A DNA stretch of 64,000 bases from Gymnorhina tibicen (lineage: Eukaryota; Chordata; Aves; Passeriformes; Artamidae), in NCBI GenBank assembly GCA_013399875.1, contig VXAZ01018984.1, forward strand, positions 7,360,264 to 7,424,263, written 5' to 3'. Below are positions 39,701-53,230 of this stretch, piece by piece. The number at the start of each line of letters is the position of its first letter. Within the stretch, counting starts at the first letter, position 1. The notes below the pieces were generated by a model that was not told the origin of the DNA, searched no databases, and worked only from the letters and a program-made list of their open reading frames with translations. Position numbers and translations under genes: made by a program.

Positions 39701-42700
39701 TACATTGGGTTTGTTCCTATATCTAGTCAGAGGACAGTGAATGCAGATAGAAACTATGCTGAAAGATCAGAAGTGATCATTTTGATGTAAGCCTTGCCAC
39801 TAAACAGAGTGCATTTGGAAAGCATGAAGTACTCCATGTGCACTAATGCAAATTTTTCATAAAAATCCTTCATGATAAATGATTATTTGCCATAGGCAAA
39901 ACCCCAGTCTGCTGGGTTTGTCTCATTTTCCTCATAAGATTTAGAATTTGAAAGTGTGTTCATCCTGCCCAGTCCAGCCCCATATATTTCAGCCTAGCAC
40001 CACATAAACTCAAGGTGTAATCTCCCAAAATAAGCATTACATTGCGTAGAATATCATTAACGAGGAGGGAAAACGTAAATGCAGATTTTTTGTAATCTAT
40101 CCAATTAAAAACATGTATTCAAGATGTTGTCCTGAATTTAGGATGTTAAAACTACTACTAAAACATGTGAAATGACTATTTCTAATGATACTGAATATGA
40201 AGAATCTTACTGCTCCACCACATTGACCTTACAGGTTATTGTTTTTAGTGCACAAAGCATCACTTGCTCAGCAGCTTTGTGTTGTGTAGAAAAGAGTTGT
40301 TTCTTTCAGGTTTTCTTATCTGTGGCATTATTATTGTGTTGTTATGAATATGATGTGTTATCACTTGAACAGCTCTTTCAGCAGGTTCTGAATTTGTACC
40401 TTTCTGTCACCCCACAGAAAACCCTGCAAGTTTTTTATCTCTGCACTCACAACAAGTGTTTTGAGATTTTACATCTCTCTGCCATTGGAACTTTTTCACA
40501 TGGTTGAGAGTCAGACCAGCATGGAGCAGAAAAACCACTGACATTTGTGCAAGTTGTTAATCAGCCTTTGCAGAATATAGGTTTCCAGTTTTCTTTTGTG
40601 GGAGGATAATGTGGTGTTTCAGATGAAAAGCTGAAGACTTTTATATAGGATAAATGCTTTTCTCTTTCACCCTTCCTGAAGTATAAATCAGCAGATTTAT
40701 CCATAGATCAAAAAATAATTTGTCAACCTGTTTAGTTGCTGCTTTCTCTTTTGGTAGTATGAATTCTTGTAATGCACATTCTGCAATGCAAATGTCATCA
40801 GCTGTATTTCCAAATAACATATTTCTTGATTTCTCATTAATGAGCTTTTTTTGTATATCAATATATAAATGCTGGTACTGCATGGTAATGCAATACTATT
40901 TTCTCTGCTAGAGTTTTGGTTTATAAATGATGTTGCCACTATCCTTGATGTATTATGCATTTTCCAGGGTAATTTCTCATATAAGCCTATGATTATATTT
41001 TTTTTAAAGGAAAAGGAAGAAAGGAAAAAGAAAAAAAAGTTACTTCCCAATGCCCCTGTGACTTTTATTATTGAACCTGAGACTTAAACGATTTTTTCCC
41101 ATAGAAATATAGTGAAGAAAAGTCTATGTGCTGTTTATTTTTCCTTAAGGAGATGTTGTAGGTCACACACATTGGCAATTGAATGGGATGAATCAATTCA
41201 GCATTAGAAAGTTGGAGAGAAAATTCTGAGAAACAGTGGAAAAGCTGTTCCAGGTGCCCCATCTCCCTTTGTGGCATTTAAAAGGCAGAATTCTAACAGT
41301 TTTTAAAGCAAGATTATGTAACACCCCTGGCACTAAGCTAGAGTAACCCCAAATCTCGTTCCCAAGAGTTTCATCCTGCAGTGACAGTTGTGCCTGGTGT
41401 GTCTGAGGGTTACCTCTGAGCTTTGGTGTGCATTTCAGGGTCTCTTTGAGCTGACTTTCCTCCTGGTGTAGCCGCATCCAGCTTTGCCCACGAGAGCTGT
41501 TTGCCATGCACAGACAGAGCCCCTCTTGCCCGCTCTGTGTGTGCACAGCTGACTGGAACCTGCGCCTTGTGTGAGGTTCAGTGCCTGTTCCGTGTGTGAC
41601 ACACGGACACGTGGGTCTCTAGCATAGCACAGCAAATCCAATCCTGTTGAAAAGAAAGGGGGGAAAAAAAGCCCAAACAGATAAATGCTTACTACTTGTG
41701 GCAAATGAAATGTCATCTGAAATAAAGTCAGTCTTACTGTTCTTAACCCATCGGTTTAAAAACTGTTTGTTCCAGTGAGATTACTTACTGCTATAAACAA
41801 GTGCTATAATTTTTGTGGTTTTAAAACAGTTTCCCTTGGAGTCCAGGGAACAGGAAAGGAGGAAAGAAAAATAAAACAGATCAAAATCAGATCTTGTTGA
41901 ACACAGTATATAGAGAGAAATAAGGAAAATCTCAAGCTGGAGTCTAATATTCTGTTTGCACAAAATAAAACCTTACTGAACATGTGGTCTCGTTGAATTT
42001 AATAACACTCATTGAAACAGGAAAGAAGTTAAAAATTCCTATAAAAAGGATTTTTTACATAAGGAAGAATAGGTATAATAAAAGTGTTATTGATCTGTGA
42101 ATGATGTCAAAGAATAAAAGCCCATTCAGATGATGGTGGTTAAAAACAAAAATAAGTGAAGACAGCTTTGAATATAATAATTTAGAATTTATTTAGGACC
42201 ATGAATAAAAAGTCACATTAGTAGTAATTCATGTCTGTGCTGTTATGGGCCACTAAAACTGTCTTATGCTTTTATGTATTTATCTCCAATAAGAAATATG
42301 TGTTAATATGCCACATATGTGAGTGATAAAAATCTAAAATTTGAAAGGGGAAGGCTTGACTTTTCTTGAATAGACATTTATGATAGAACAGATGGATTTG
42401 ATTCATTATTCCATGAATCTTTAAAAAGCTTTTAATCTTCAGACCAATCATAAGGCATAGCTGGCATCTAGTACAAGTCATAGTTCTGTGAGGTGAACAA
42501 AATGTGAAAAGAGATTTCTCAGGTTTTTCCTCACCTTTCTATCATGTGCACCATGTATTTTTGGCTTTATTGGTGTTCTTGGTTTACAGGAGAAGGGGAA
42601 GTGTATGAAGTTAAACTTTTATGGCGTAGATGGTGGAAAATCACTTTTCTTCTAGAAGAGATCTAGAGTAGTTACACAAATCAGCTTAGAGGAGATTTTC

Positions 42701-45700
42701 AGCTGCAGAAAATCCTCCTATCAGAGAGCTAACCCAGCCAGGACAATGCAGATAGGGGCTATGCCCTACTGTTTCTATTAATCATGCTGTGCTAGTTTCA
42801 TACTGCAGGGTCTGCAAGCACTACAGGTTTGCTTATCAACATTTGCTAAGTCTTTTGTGGCTTTCCTCCACCAACCTCCAGTGGAACAGGTGCCAGAAAA
42901 ACAGAGGAAAAAAGCCTGTAGTCAAGAAATTACATGCTAAAACAGAAATAAATAAGTAAACAAAAGCAGAAAATGATGGCAAAGCTTTCACTGATGTACT
43001 ATTCAAGCACCCAAGGACTAGTATTGGTGTTCATCTCCTTCAAGGGAATGATTGCAAGTTATGCAGTTAGAATTAGAGAACTTTAATTATGCAAATTCCA
43101 CACATGAGGAAAAGGCACATTTTCCAGACTGGTGAGAAGACAAAAGCCTACCACTAAAATTAAAACCCAGTGAAACTCAAGTCTCTCTTCCGTTCTACTC
43201 TTTCCTACTTTCTATAACCTCCTTCCTTCCCACTCTGACTTTTTTTCTTTCAGTGTTCAATATCAACAATACTTGCCCTCTGACTTCCAAAGTAGTATTC
43301 TCCACATTATGCAGATCAAGAAAAAGCAAGTGCAGAGCTCTAGATGCACATTAGATAGTTCTTTCTAAAAATAGGTGGTCTCTATGGCAATATTTCACTG
43401 TGCCCTTGAAGGTGAAAATTCAGTTTTGCTAAGCAGAAGTCTTTCAGCAAAAATGACAGATCTCACTTCTATAAGGAGATTGCTATTGTCAAAGCTGTAT
43501 ATTCAAAAAGGCAGCAGTATTTTTTAAAAAGTCAGGAACTAGACAAACTCTTCGTCTGTTGAAACTGTTGCATGTTAGTATTTCGTTACTTTGATATTAT
43601 TTTTGAGTCCTTTTGTTCTGCTCTACAAAATTTCATAGTTTGATTTTCTCAATTTATGACAAAGGCCTTTATGAACTGTCAAACTTATTATAGAAATGAA
43701 ACACTCAACTCTCCTTACCACTTCAAGAATTGTTTGTGTTTGTAGAAGGTGCCTGAAGATTGACTATAATTGACTAATATTGCTCTGTAGTATAGCCTTC
43801 ATTAAAATTTGACAGGCTAACTTCATTCCTATAGGCATAAAGTCATTTAAAATAGTGGACATATACCATGGAAAAGCAGGACCTCTGTTTTGAGTAAATA
43901 GCATTACAAGGATAAGGTAAAACATTTGTTCTGCTCAATTCTTAAACTGTGGGAATTGCCAAGATTACTACTGGTGGAATTTTAAATTATGCTTCTGTCC
44001 TCCTGGAGTTTTGTAGCCTGACATATGTGTGCATTAAACACGAAACTGACAGATCCATGCACATTTATTCTCTTGTGGGTCTTGCACAGGCAATAAACAA
44101 GTGATTTTATATCACCTTATCAACTGTTTATCCCACAGTGTTTTTCATTAGAAGACACTAAGAATGCTGTGAAATAAAGAGGAACTGAAGAGGGCAATCA
44201 AGAAACCATCAGATTTAGTTAGGTACTGCTTTTCAGTGTGCAGTACATATCTACATACATGTAGAACACACATAAATTTATAATGTTTATGAATTCTTGG
44301 GTGCTTTCCTAATAGTAAACATGGAGTTAGAAGCTTTGAGAAAGCCCTGAGAGTCACACATATGATTTTCAGTGTCAAGTCGTGTCACGTCACTACCTAG
44401 TGTATCAGACCCTCATGACAGCAGAAATCATCTGTATTTGCATATGGTCCTGCTGTACTGAATTAATTTAGCAAAAGTGCCTTAAGAATCTGTCTAGTAA
44501 GAATCTGTCATTATTTAATAAAACTTCTTGGGGATGTGCTATTTAAGTGAATATGAAGCCCCCGAGAATCATATAAAAACTAATACAAAAACACAAATGT
44601 GTCAAACTAATGTGAGTTATTTTTATTATATTTGTGTCAATTTTAGCTTTATTTTCTATGAGCATTAGAAGATTAAATTTTGTGATGGGACTTATCATGA
44701 GAATATTAGAACCTGCAATGATAATTTGCTGTCCAGTCATTTCTTTGTCTTCAAAACAGAATTTAAAATAATCTATATTGTGGCTGTGCTTAGGAAGTTT
44801 CTTTTTTGTAGAGGATCAAAAAACCCCTATTGGAATGTGAAGCTGCCAGAGCAACATGAGAGGTACTTTATCTGTTACTGAGAAAGCCATTTCTTGATTT
44901 TCCTGGTCTGGGCTAAAAAAAAAAGGAGACTTTTTAATGAATTTTACTTGGGGTTCCCTTTCCCATGTCACATGTTTGAAACATGTTCTGAACATTAGTA
45001 TTGACAGAATGCGTTGTAGATATTTATAAAAAAACACATCAGAGGGCAGTGAGAGGGAATTTATTTACTTTTTGTATGTATACTGCGTCTCTTCCCTGAA
45101 GCACTTCATATCCCAAGAGCTTTTTCCTCTCCATTATGAATCATTTTCATATCCACTGAACACTGAAACTGCTTTTCAGATTAGTAATAAAAATACATTT
45201 TTAAGGCAACATATCTGGAAAACAAAAGCCTGTACACAGTACTTACATTGCTGCAAGACTTTCTTTTTCTATACCTATGAGGAAAAACCCCACCAAGTTG
45301 GGAATAGAAGGCTTGTGAAAAGCTTATTTGTTCTTTTGTTATTCACATTGATAAAGTAACCGTGAGGTTTGAAATACTGCTATCAAACCCTAAAGGTATT
45401 CGTTTGTTGAGGCGCTAAAATACGCTTCAGGTTGTACTGAATGGCTCTGGTAATAAATCTGAAGGTAACATACATCAGTGAAATACAGTTTGAAAATACC
45501 TCTAAAGGAATTATTTCATGCTAATAGTTTGCTGACTTCTTTTATTTCAAGGAGTATACAAGCTGGTTTCTTCTCTGAATGTTATTACTGTGTCCAAGTA
45601 AAAGAAATAGAATTTAGAGACACATCAAAAATTACATCTCTTTATTCATTACAAGTGCTCAACCTGCTCAGTTGATCAGCTTTCAGCATATTTTTGTGCA

Positions 45701-45797
45701 CCATGTAAATAGCAAAGCTATGCTAAGCACATTAATGGATGCCTTCATGAACAAACATAGAGATGGAAAAAAGTTCTCTTGAATCTTAATGATCGCT
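33785..45797. other. AT-rich non-coding DNA
   Basis: Long interval without a recognised gene or transposon. It holds a purine-rich tract at 41006-41039. GC-richer patches at about 36840-36960 and 41330-41620 have no recognisable content. Open frames (for example 35706-36077 minus, 37706-38080 plus, 40172-40507 plus, 41193-41546 minus) lack recognisable domains and overlap other-strand frames. Confidence 0.55.
34878..34919 (+). repeat. Two tandem 21-base units
   Basis: GTTAGAAGAATCAATTAGTTA at 34878 (21 bases) is followed directly by a copy with one base changed at 34899. A partial third unit (GAAGATA) follows. Confidence 0.9.
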
Positions 45798-45853
45798 TTA
45801 GGTGCCTCCCTCCCTCCCTTTCTTCCTTTTCCTGTTCCTCCCTTCCCTCCCTA
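45798..45853 (+). repeat. CCCT/CCTT-rich pyrimidine tract
   Basis: Imperfect array of CCCTCC, CTTTCTTCC and CCCTCCC units. The following 200 bases are GC-richer, with several CpG. The tract could be a low-complexity relic or part of a small regulatory patch, and nothing shows which. Confidence 0.8.
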
Positions 45854-46157
45854 AGGGTTATTGAATTTTGTATCATAGACTATATATGTGGTTTTTCCCC
45901 TCATCCTCTCTCTGCCCAGCATTTTCTGCCCGTTCCCAAACACGCTTTGCGCAAGGCATCGCCATTCCGGCTGAGGGGCTCAGCTGTGCCCTGCACTGTG
46001 TTGGTTGGAGCTTTGCTGCCCTCTCCTTTGCTTCCTCCCACGGAAGTTTCACTTTATTATTAATCTGAAAATAAAGTTAGGTCAAGCCCTGCATGCAGGG
46101 GTGCAACAAGCCCTTTACACTTCACAGTGGTGTAGCCTTCTTAGCTAGAATAAAGTT

Positions 46158-46234
46158 TGAAAAGGATAGAACCTGGAGATTGCTGAATCAAAGGATAGTG
46201 AAAAGGATAAAACCTGGAGATTGCTGAATCAAAG
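46158..46234 (+). repeat. Recent 41-base-period direct duplication
   Basis: A 36-base block starting TGAAAAGGATAGAACC at 46158-46193 recurs at 46199-46234 with a single G-to-A difference. A 5-base linker (GATAG) separates the copies. The near identity implies a young duplication in otherwise old DNA. Confidence 0.92.
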
Positions 46235-49200
46235 ACAAATGTTCCCTAATTAAATTCCAGAATGCAGTGTAATCTTTGCTATTGCTTTGCTAGTAATGCA
46301 TTACTATAAGACTGAAGATGGAAAATAGTGTTCATTCTGTAAAGTGACCATTGTATTACACAGCATAACTGGGGCTTCTGTTTCTTCTTGCGAGGTTTTC
46401 TGAACTAGATCATTACAGAATATTGATTAGTCATAAGAATTACGATGTTTCTTGTTACCACTTGACTGTGCAAAATTAAGAAATTAGCAAAATTAATTCC
46501 TGTAAGTTATAATGTGTCTTCTTGTTCCCTTGAAAACACAGAGGTTGTGTTTCAAGCTTTCCCCTGGCAAATTTGAACCACAGTGTTAAAGTGGAAATTT
46601 GTTGTTGCTTTTCACAGAGCTCTATGAGCTCCAAGCTGTCAAGTTTGGATCCAGATATGATTTTGACTCCCACAAGATGATAGGTTTGCAGCTTTACTGT
46701 TTAAAATAGAGTAAAATTGTATACAAACTCTGTCATTAGAATCCATGTTGTTTTCTTTTGAGGACTATTGACTGTGCTACTGTACAATAGTCTTATCAAC
46801 AGAATCAGACAGTTTGTGTACTTGCTGGGAAAGAAATGGGCTGAAAATATTCTATGGTGGTTTCATAAAAGAATCTTAAAGTATTATCTGCAATTCAATA
46901 TACAGTATAATGCTAACTAAATTAGTATTTCATAAAGCAGTTAAATGACATTTTAATTATATTTCAAAAAATAAGATTTCATATGGTTTTACAGTTTGTC
47001 ATGGGAGTGCTACCACATTTGAGTCTGTATTTTTCCTTTTTCAAATGTTTTTTAGTATTTCCAGTATTTTGTAATCTGAGCAGTTTCAGAGTGAAATTTC
47101 TTGCATGAAGTCACTTGACAGTTTTAATGCTGATAAATTTTGCACCTTCAAGAGGGAAAAGGGTGAATTTTGATTCTTGTCTGTAAGAGAGTGTGTTGAA
47201 CACGGAACTGATCGTAAACCACAGCAATCTAAACAACTCCCCATCCCTTGCAGTGTGGGTGACAAAGAATCTCAGTGGCTAAGATTGGCATTATTCAGAC
47301 ATTGCATAATTGCAGTCCTAGGACAAGCAGCTCTTTTTAGCTTTAACAGAACCTCTGAGGTGGGTAGGTGTCCCTTCCTTGAGAGCACAAACAAGAGTTT
47401 TAGCATCTGAAATATCTAGACATGTCTAATTTTAAAGACATAATGATATCTCAACTCCCCCTGCATTGCATCCTAAAGATTTAATGTGTTCTTTATGAAA
47501 CTGTTTTTCCATCTAAAACATGGTGAAGTGTCTGCCATGTGTGGTAAAACTAGAGAACTGTGCCAATTTTCAGTGAACTGACAATCCCAAATTTATATTG
47601 AGAGTACAATAGATGATTTTGTTCTAAGTTATATACAGTCTTTCCCAGTTCCTTTTCCTGTGATGAAGGAGAAGGAAAAAACAAAGACCACAGAATTACA
47701 GCAACCCACCGATGTTCTCACCCAAAGACCAGTGAAATAAAATGAAGTTCTTGCCATTTTATTTCAGTGAGGACTGAATTAGCTTGAATCTGAGGAAGCA
47801 GCTTCAGGAATAAAGTTCATAAAATGGAATAGCTTTCTGTTAAAAAGTAATTAGCTTACTTTTTTTCTTTATCAAAACAACAGGAAAAAAATAACGTAGA
47901 ATACCCTCTTTGCTGAAAGACTCCCTAGCATCTAGTCTTCAGACAGAATTTAAATATTATATCATTACATTTTATTGTGACTTTTCAGAAGACAAAATAC
48001 CATCATCTCTCTTTCAAATAGGGTCAACTGGAGTTACACAGACTTAACTGAAATTGTAAAAGGTCCTGTGTATTTCCTCCAGACATTTTTTAAGGATTAG
48101 TACAAAACTTTAACAAAGCTCAAACCTCAATCATTAGACAAATCTTCTGTGGTTTTTCTCCTTTTTTGTAATTAGTTTTAGTGGGGATATTACTGAAATT
48201 CAGCCTGCTGTTCTGCTGCATGATAATGGTACATTTTGGCAAGACTACTGGAGTTAATTTGAAAGGAGGAATGATGTTTTGGTTATTTCCATTTAAGCAC
48301 TCAGTCTTACTTGGGATATATCACTCATGATCAGAGTAGTATTATGAGCTCCTCTTTTAAAATGTCTAATATATTAACATAGTATTAAGGAGCTTTCTTT
48401 CCAGCAGGGTTCTAATGTGCTACCGCTGCACACTAAAACACTCAGAAGTAAATTCCAATTATTAAGGGCCCTAATTCAGAGCTCCCTCAAGTTAGTGGAT
48501 TAATTTGTAAATTCCTTGGTGAGAAACCACTGAGTTGTATCATTTAAGGGCTGAACTGAAGCGCTTAAGAATTTTATATAAGTGCACCTGGGAATATAAA
48601 TTAGGTTCATTCTACATAATTTTTAAAGTTTATATATATGATATAGTTAGCTATCCTGGAGAGGAAGGTTAGAAGTTACCCTTGTCAGACAGGAAAACAA
48701 TCCTGAATGAGTGAGGTGACAGTAAAAGTAGCAATGAATTTATATGAATCATTAAAAGAAAGGCAGAGGGAGGAAATAAAAAAAATATTTTTTAAAAAAA
48801 GAGGAATATAAAGAAGACCAGAAATTTGAAGTGGGATTAAAGATGTCTTTAACAAATATGTTCAGACCACTGAGGGAGGTATACACTGGCTTCAGAGAGC
48901 TTTAAGTTAAGCCTCAAGCAAGGTTTTCAGAAAACTCATAGCTTAAACTTGTGGCATTAAAATAAATCTGTTGGATTGTTTTGAAAACAATATGTGCAAT
49001 GGATGGAAGGATATATGCATGGAATACATGCACCTTATACAATTGTTCTTGGCCTCAGGAAACCTTTCCACTACCTTTTGTACAGAGTTTAGAGATGTGA
49101 CACAAAATGAGGAGAAAAGGGTTCTTGTATTGTGGCAAATTCTCCATTGCAGTGTCTGAAGTTCCATTATAATGGAAAAGTGGGAGGTAAAGGTGGATTT

Positions 49201-49693
49201 CCCCTTTGCATCCTTGCTTAAAAGCTCAAAAACTAGGATTGTGTCCTTAATGATCCTAAAAATATACTTAAAATATGTCCTTAAAATATACTCTGATAGC
49301 AATATCTGCCTCTAAAAACTGATCATACACATTTCACCATATCCATAACAAAGAAGAAGAACAACTTCTTCCTTCTCAGTTAACTGATATGCTGTCTATA
49401 AAGCAAGGGACAATAAGTTCTCACTTGATACTTCTGGGATTTGCTAGTTCTCATATTTCCTGTTCCTCAGAAGATATCAGAAGGGGGAAAAAAACCAACC
49501 AACCAACCAAAAGAGCCTTTTAAGTGTATTCCTTAAAGCCCCAAACCTTCAGTAAGAGTCATGTAGGTGTATGCTCAGATCCACTGAGCAAGTGCTCTTC
49601 GTAAGCAGCTGGCAAAAGTGCATACAAAAGACTTAAATCATAGTGAAGTTCTATTTTCAGCAACAAAAGGTTCTGTAAACCCTGTTGAGAGTT
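46235..49693. other. AT-rich non-coding DNA
   Basis: No recognised gene. An 8-base inverted repeat GACTATTG/CAATAGTC lies at 46763-46792. If the candidate minus-strand exons just above are real, the part adjoining 49693 would be their 3' untranslated region. No closely spaced AATAAA-type signal on the minus strand stands out there. A CCAA simple repeat occupies 49494-49510. Confidence 0.5.
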
Positions 49694-49787
49694 TCACCCG
49701 AAAGCCACAGCTACCATTTGTCTTCCATACAGCTTTATATCACCATCTGCAGTCATTTGTCTAAATTCAGGATCTCCTCCCAGAAAT
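49694..49787 (-). other. Candidate 3'-terminal coding exon, family unknown
   Basis: On the minus strand a strong acceptor (TTTCTTTACAG, plus 49788-49798) is followed by one codon-completing base and 30 codons up to TGA at 49694-49696. The peptide begins FLGGDPEFRQ, contains DGDIKLYGR and ends MVAVAFG; its composition is protein-like. Its incoming phase (two bases supplied by the previous exon) matches the donor of the block at 50185-50310. I do not recognise the protein. A chance acceptor plus a 30-codon frame is quite possible, so this remains a hypothesis. Confidence 0.25.
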
Positions 49788-50184
49788 CTGTAAAGAAAAG
49801 AAAGGTTTAATTATGAAAAAGGCTTTGTCTGGGTCGTTACATCGCTTGGTTATGAGCAGTGTGGATAAGCAAAAGTACCTTCACTCTCAGAATAGAAGTA
49901 TCAAAGTAATTCGAAGCTGCAAAACTTTTGGAAAAGCCTTTTTCAATATATGTAACAGGGCATAGAAGTGATGCTCATTTATTTATCCTATATTGAATAG
50001 TGTGAGAATAGTATTAATGGTGATAAATAATAATCTGATAAAGTCTGTCACATTTTAAAAATAAGCAAGTGCCTGCCAGAACAGATGGACTTTGGATGCT
50101 GCAGGATAAGAGTGCATTAAGAATTTATTTCTTCTGTAAGAAAAAATTATGAACCTTTTATTTGCTCTGTGTAAAAGCAGGTAC

Positions 50185-50310
50185 CTTTTACAAGCATTGA
50201 AGGTGTAAGAACCATGTTCTTCTGGACTGGAATCCAGAATGCCTGAGTCAGTTCTGGGGTCGAAAGATTCTTGTGTAAAATTAGAAAATCCTCCTCTGTT
50301 TGTCATGTGC
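50185..50310 (-). other. Candidate internal coding exon, family unknown
   Basis: This 42-codon block on the minus strand ends in AAAAG|GTACCT, a fair donor, and leaves two bases of a codon that the block at 49787 completes as Arg. The translation includes GGFSNFTQESFDPRTDSG and DSSPEEHGSYTFNACK, hydrophilic and tail-like; DSGILDS resembles a DSGxxS phosphodegron, which may be chance. The acceptor is uncertain: CTAATAG| at 50311 keeps phase, while an alternative at 50345 would lengthen the exon. The polypyrimidine tract is weak. An alternative reading continues through the donor to a stop near 50055, with a minus-strand AATAAA at about 49979-49985. Confidence 0.25.
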
Positions 50311-50499
50311 CTATTAGCTGATATTTCATCCTTTTCTCCCTTGACTGTCATCAGAATAATTGTATTCATATTTATTAAGTGATCATATAGTGGAGGACAG
50401 TAGTTGTATGAGTGGACAAGTTAAAATGAGGGAAGTGTAAATGAAAAAGAATTTTTTAAGCTGAACTTCTGAAAGATGAAACATTCAAGTACTTTATAC

Positions 50500-50589
50500 C
50501 TGGCATCATCCTTCAACTGGCACTTCCATAATGTGGACAGGAATGTTTTACATCCTCCTATGACCAGTAGGCTTTCACAGCAGCATTTA
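50500..50589 (-). other. Candidate internal exon, weak
   Basis: A minus-strand 90-base block ends in GATGCCAG|GTATAA, a good donor, with an open frame containing LLVIGGCKTFLSTLWKCQLKDD. The phase in and out (two bases) fits the block at 50310. The acceptor side (ATTCAG|) lacks a clear pyrimidine tract, and the borders were chosen partly for phase, so support is weak. Confidence 0.13.
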
Positions 50590-50599
50590 CTGAATCATT

Positions 50600-53230
50600 T
50601 TATCTCCCAAATTTAGTAATAAATTTTTGTCTTTACAGCTTCTTTTAAAAACCTGGAAAATATACATACATTACACTTTTGCAGATAGTTTTTTAAAATG
50701 TCATCCTACAGCACAATATATTATGTCTGTTTTGGAACAAATCTGATCTCAGAGTGGAAGTCAATTGACAGTGCTTTAAGATGATATAGAACCCATGCAA
50801 ATCCCATGTAAATGTGTTTATTCCAATGCAATTTTTATTAATAATTTACATCCTAGAAAGAATATTGAAGGGCTCTGTATATATTTCAGGTTTTGATTTG
50901 TTTTTCATCATCATTTACTTGAAGACATGACATTTACCATGATGATGGCTTTCATTTAGTGGCCTACTAGGAAGTAAGGTAGTTGGATGTTTATGGTTTT
51001 TTCCTACTGAAGCAGTGAATATGAAGTGCCTTAACAGTCAAAGTCAAGTTAGATGATGCCCTTGGGAAATTCTGGAGCTGGGGACTCCCACTGGTGTCAC
51101 ACAGAGAAAAGTTTAGGCATTCTCAGTAGAGTATATGCTAATTATAGGTGATTTCTGGTTTTACAAATTATCAGGGGAAGACAAGGAAATGAGGTACGAG
51201 AACAAAATAATTTAGAGAAGGTTTAACCATTACTTGCAGCTGCTTCCATGCCTGGACGAACCAGAACTAGGAACAAGTCTCAGAGAGGAACATGGCAGAT
51301 CCAGTAGCCATGCAGGCTGGATGGAGCTGGCAGTGGCATAGGACTAGGAGTAGGAAGGTTGTAGTTATGCCCAGGGAAGACTCTGGCACTGGAGATAGCT
51401 CGGATCCTTTATAATGCCATGTGTTTACAGGAGTTCCCTTCAGGGACAAATGCCACTGGCGCATCACAGCACAACAGAGGCAGAAGTGCTCTGCATCTGG
51501 CAGCAGAGCTCAGGCAGGGGAAGAGATGGATCCCACCAAATTTTTTTGCATAACCCACCTTCACTTTCCACATCACTGCCCTCTCATTAAAAAAAAAAAA
51601 AATCTTGGTCTCCCTCTTCCTCTTCAGCTGATTGTTCTGGCTGCTTTTCTTGTGTGACTAAAAGGTATTTGATCAGCAAACTGTTCTGATTGAAAAATAA
51701 CTTTCCACATAGAGAGAGATTTGAAAAATGTCATTTTCAGCCACGCCAGCTTCCTTATTTAATTCACTGCATAGCCACTCAAACCCTGACACTGGCACAG
51801 GGGAATTAGCAGGGATGGCTGCAGAAACTTAAACAGTAAAGATGGCAAAGGTACAAAACTTAATACAGTGGGGGAAGTTTTGCACCCACAGGGTTCTGTC
51901 CCATATTGGCTAGCAGAGCAGTGATTGTTCTAGTTGCTCTAATTTTAAAAGGTGTGGTTCCCAAGAGAAATAATCCTGTAGAGAACCCCAAATCCCCAGG
52001 GCAAAAGTTTAAATAATGCTGTGTGGATGCTATACCCTGCTTGAGGTGATTCCCTAAAATGTAGACATCCTGTTACAGCCTCACGTTTTAGAACAAAGCA
52101 ATAACAACCACAGTTAAACACAGCAAATACAGCCTGAACAGAGCCACAGCTGCTAAATATGGGGCATTTCTGAACTAGGCTTTGGAATGCTCTGCATCTG
52201 TTGGAATTCACACGCAAAGCTTTGGTGAGATAGGAACATTAGGGGCTTTTTGTAATGCCACACCTGTATAAATTATTTCATTCTCATACCTAATTTCCTT
52301 GTCTTCCCCTGATAATTTGTAAGAACCAGGATTCACCTATAATTAGCATACTTACTAAGAATGCCTAGTTAAAGACTTTGCTGACACAGTACAAATGGTA
52401 AGCTGCATATATTTTTCTTTTATGTGCCTTTTTCAGATCGAGCATTTTGCATGCTAAAAAGTCAAGCTGTTGTTGCTTTCTACCAGTAATAGCCATAAAT
52501 GTTAAGAATAAAGTGAAAATAGCTTAGGAAATTACCATATATTTCTTTCCCAAGAGAATAAAATAACATATAATAGGTATTGCTTATGGCACTGTAGACT
52601 CGTTAGATTTAGTGTGCTTTTTATTTCACATCTACACTGGCTATGTTTATTTATTTATTTATTTTTAGTTTATATATATAAATGGTCAAATTCAGCCAGT
52701 ACAGCCAGTACATCATTTCAGCATTTCTAGCAACATTATAGAAAATATTACCTGTGCAGTGTGACCTAACCTGTTCTTACATTTCTTGTGGGTGAGAAAT
52801 TCATTGGTTTTTTCACTAGGGTAAAGATTTTTTTTTTCTTTCTGCATTTTGATATCTCTGCAAGTTCTTTCCTTCTCTGAATTCGTGAGATTTGTTCTAG
52901 GCAGCATTGTTTGAATACTGCTTAATATTAAAAGCTCCATGGAAGGAATTAAAATATTTTTATTAAGCAGAATCTTAAATAACAATCAATAATATTTTTC
53001 TGTGTAAATGTATACTAAACATAGAGAAGTTGGTATAATTTTTATTTTATTTTTTTATGCTAACATGCAAGTCTTCTTGATCTTATTTTAAGGTGGTGTT
53101 GTGATATTTAAATTTAATTAAAATAAAGCTTAGTGACTGTTACCAGGTAAAAAAAAAAGAGAAATAAAATATTATATGTCCTTATTAGAGCTTTCAGGAG
53201 GATGTGTTTTAATATTAATGAAAAACTTAC
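50600..53230. other. AT-rich non-coding DNA, possible intron
   Basis: No recognised gene. A (TTTA) array is at 52646-52666, followed by a TA run at 52671-52680. A 9-base direct duplication CAGCCAGTA is at 52693-52710, and a GC-richer patch at 51230-51560 has no recognised content. If the neighbouring minus-strand exons are real, this would be an intron. Confidence 0.5.

Noticed and set aside
47177..47410. 77-codon plus-strand frame with an internal acceptor-like CCCTTGCAG
   Set aside because: The frame runs through the proposed acceptor unbroken and shows no family signature; too little support.
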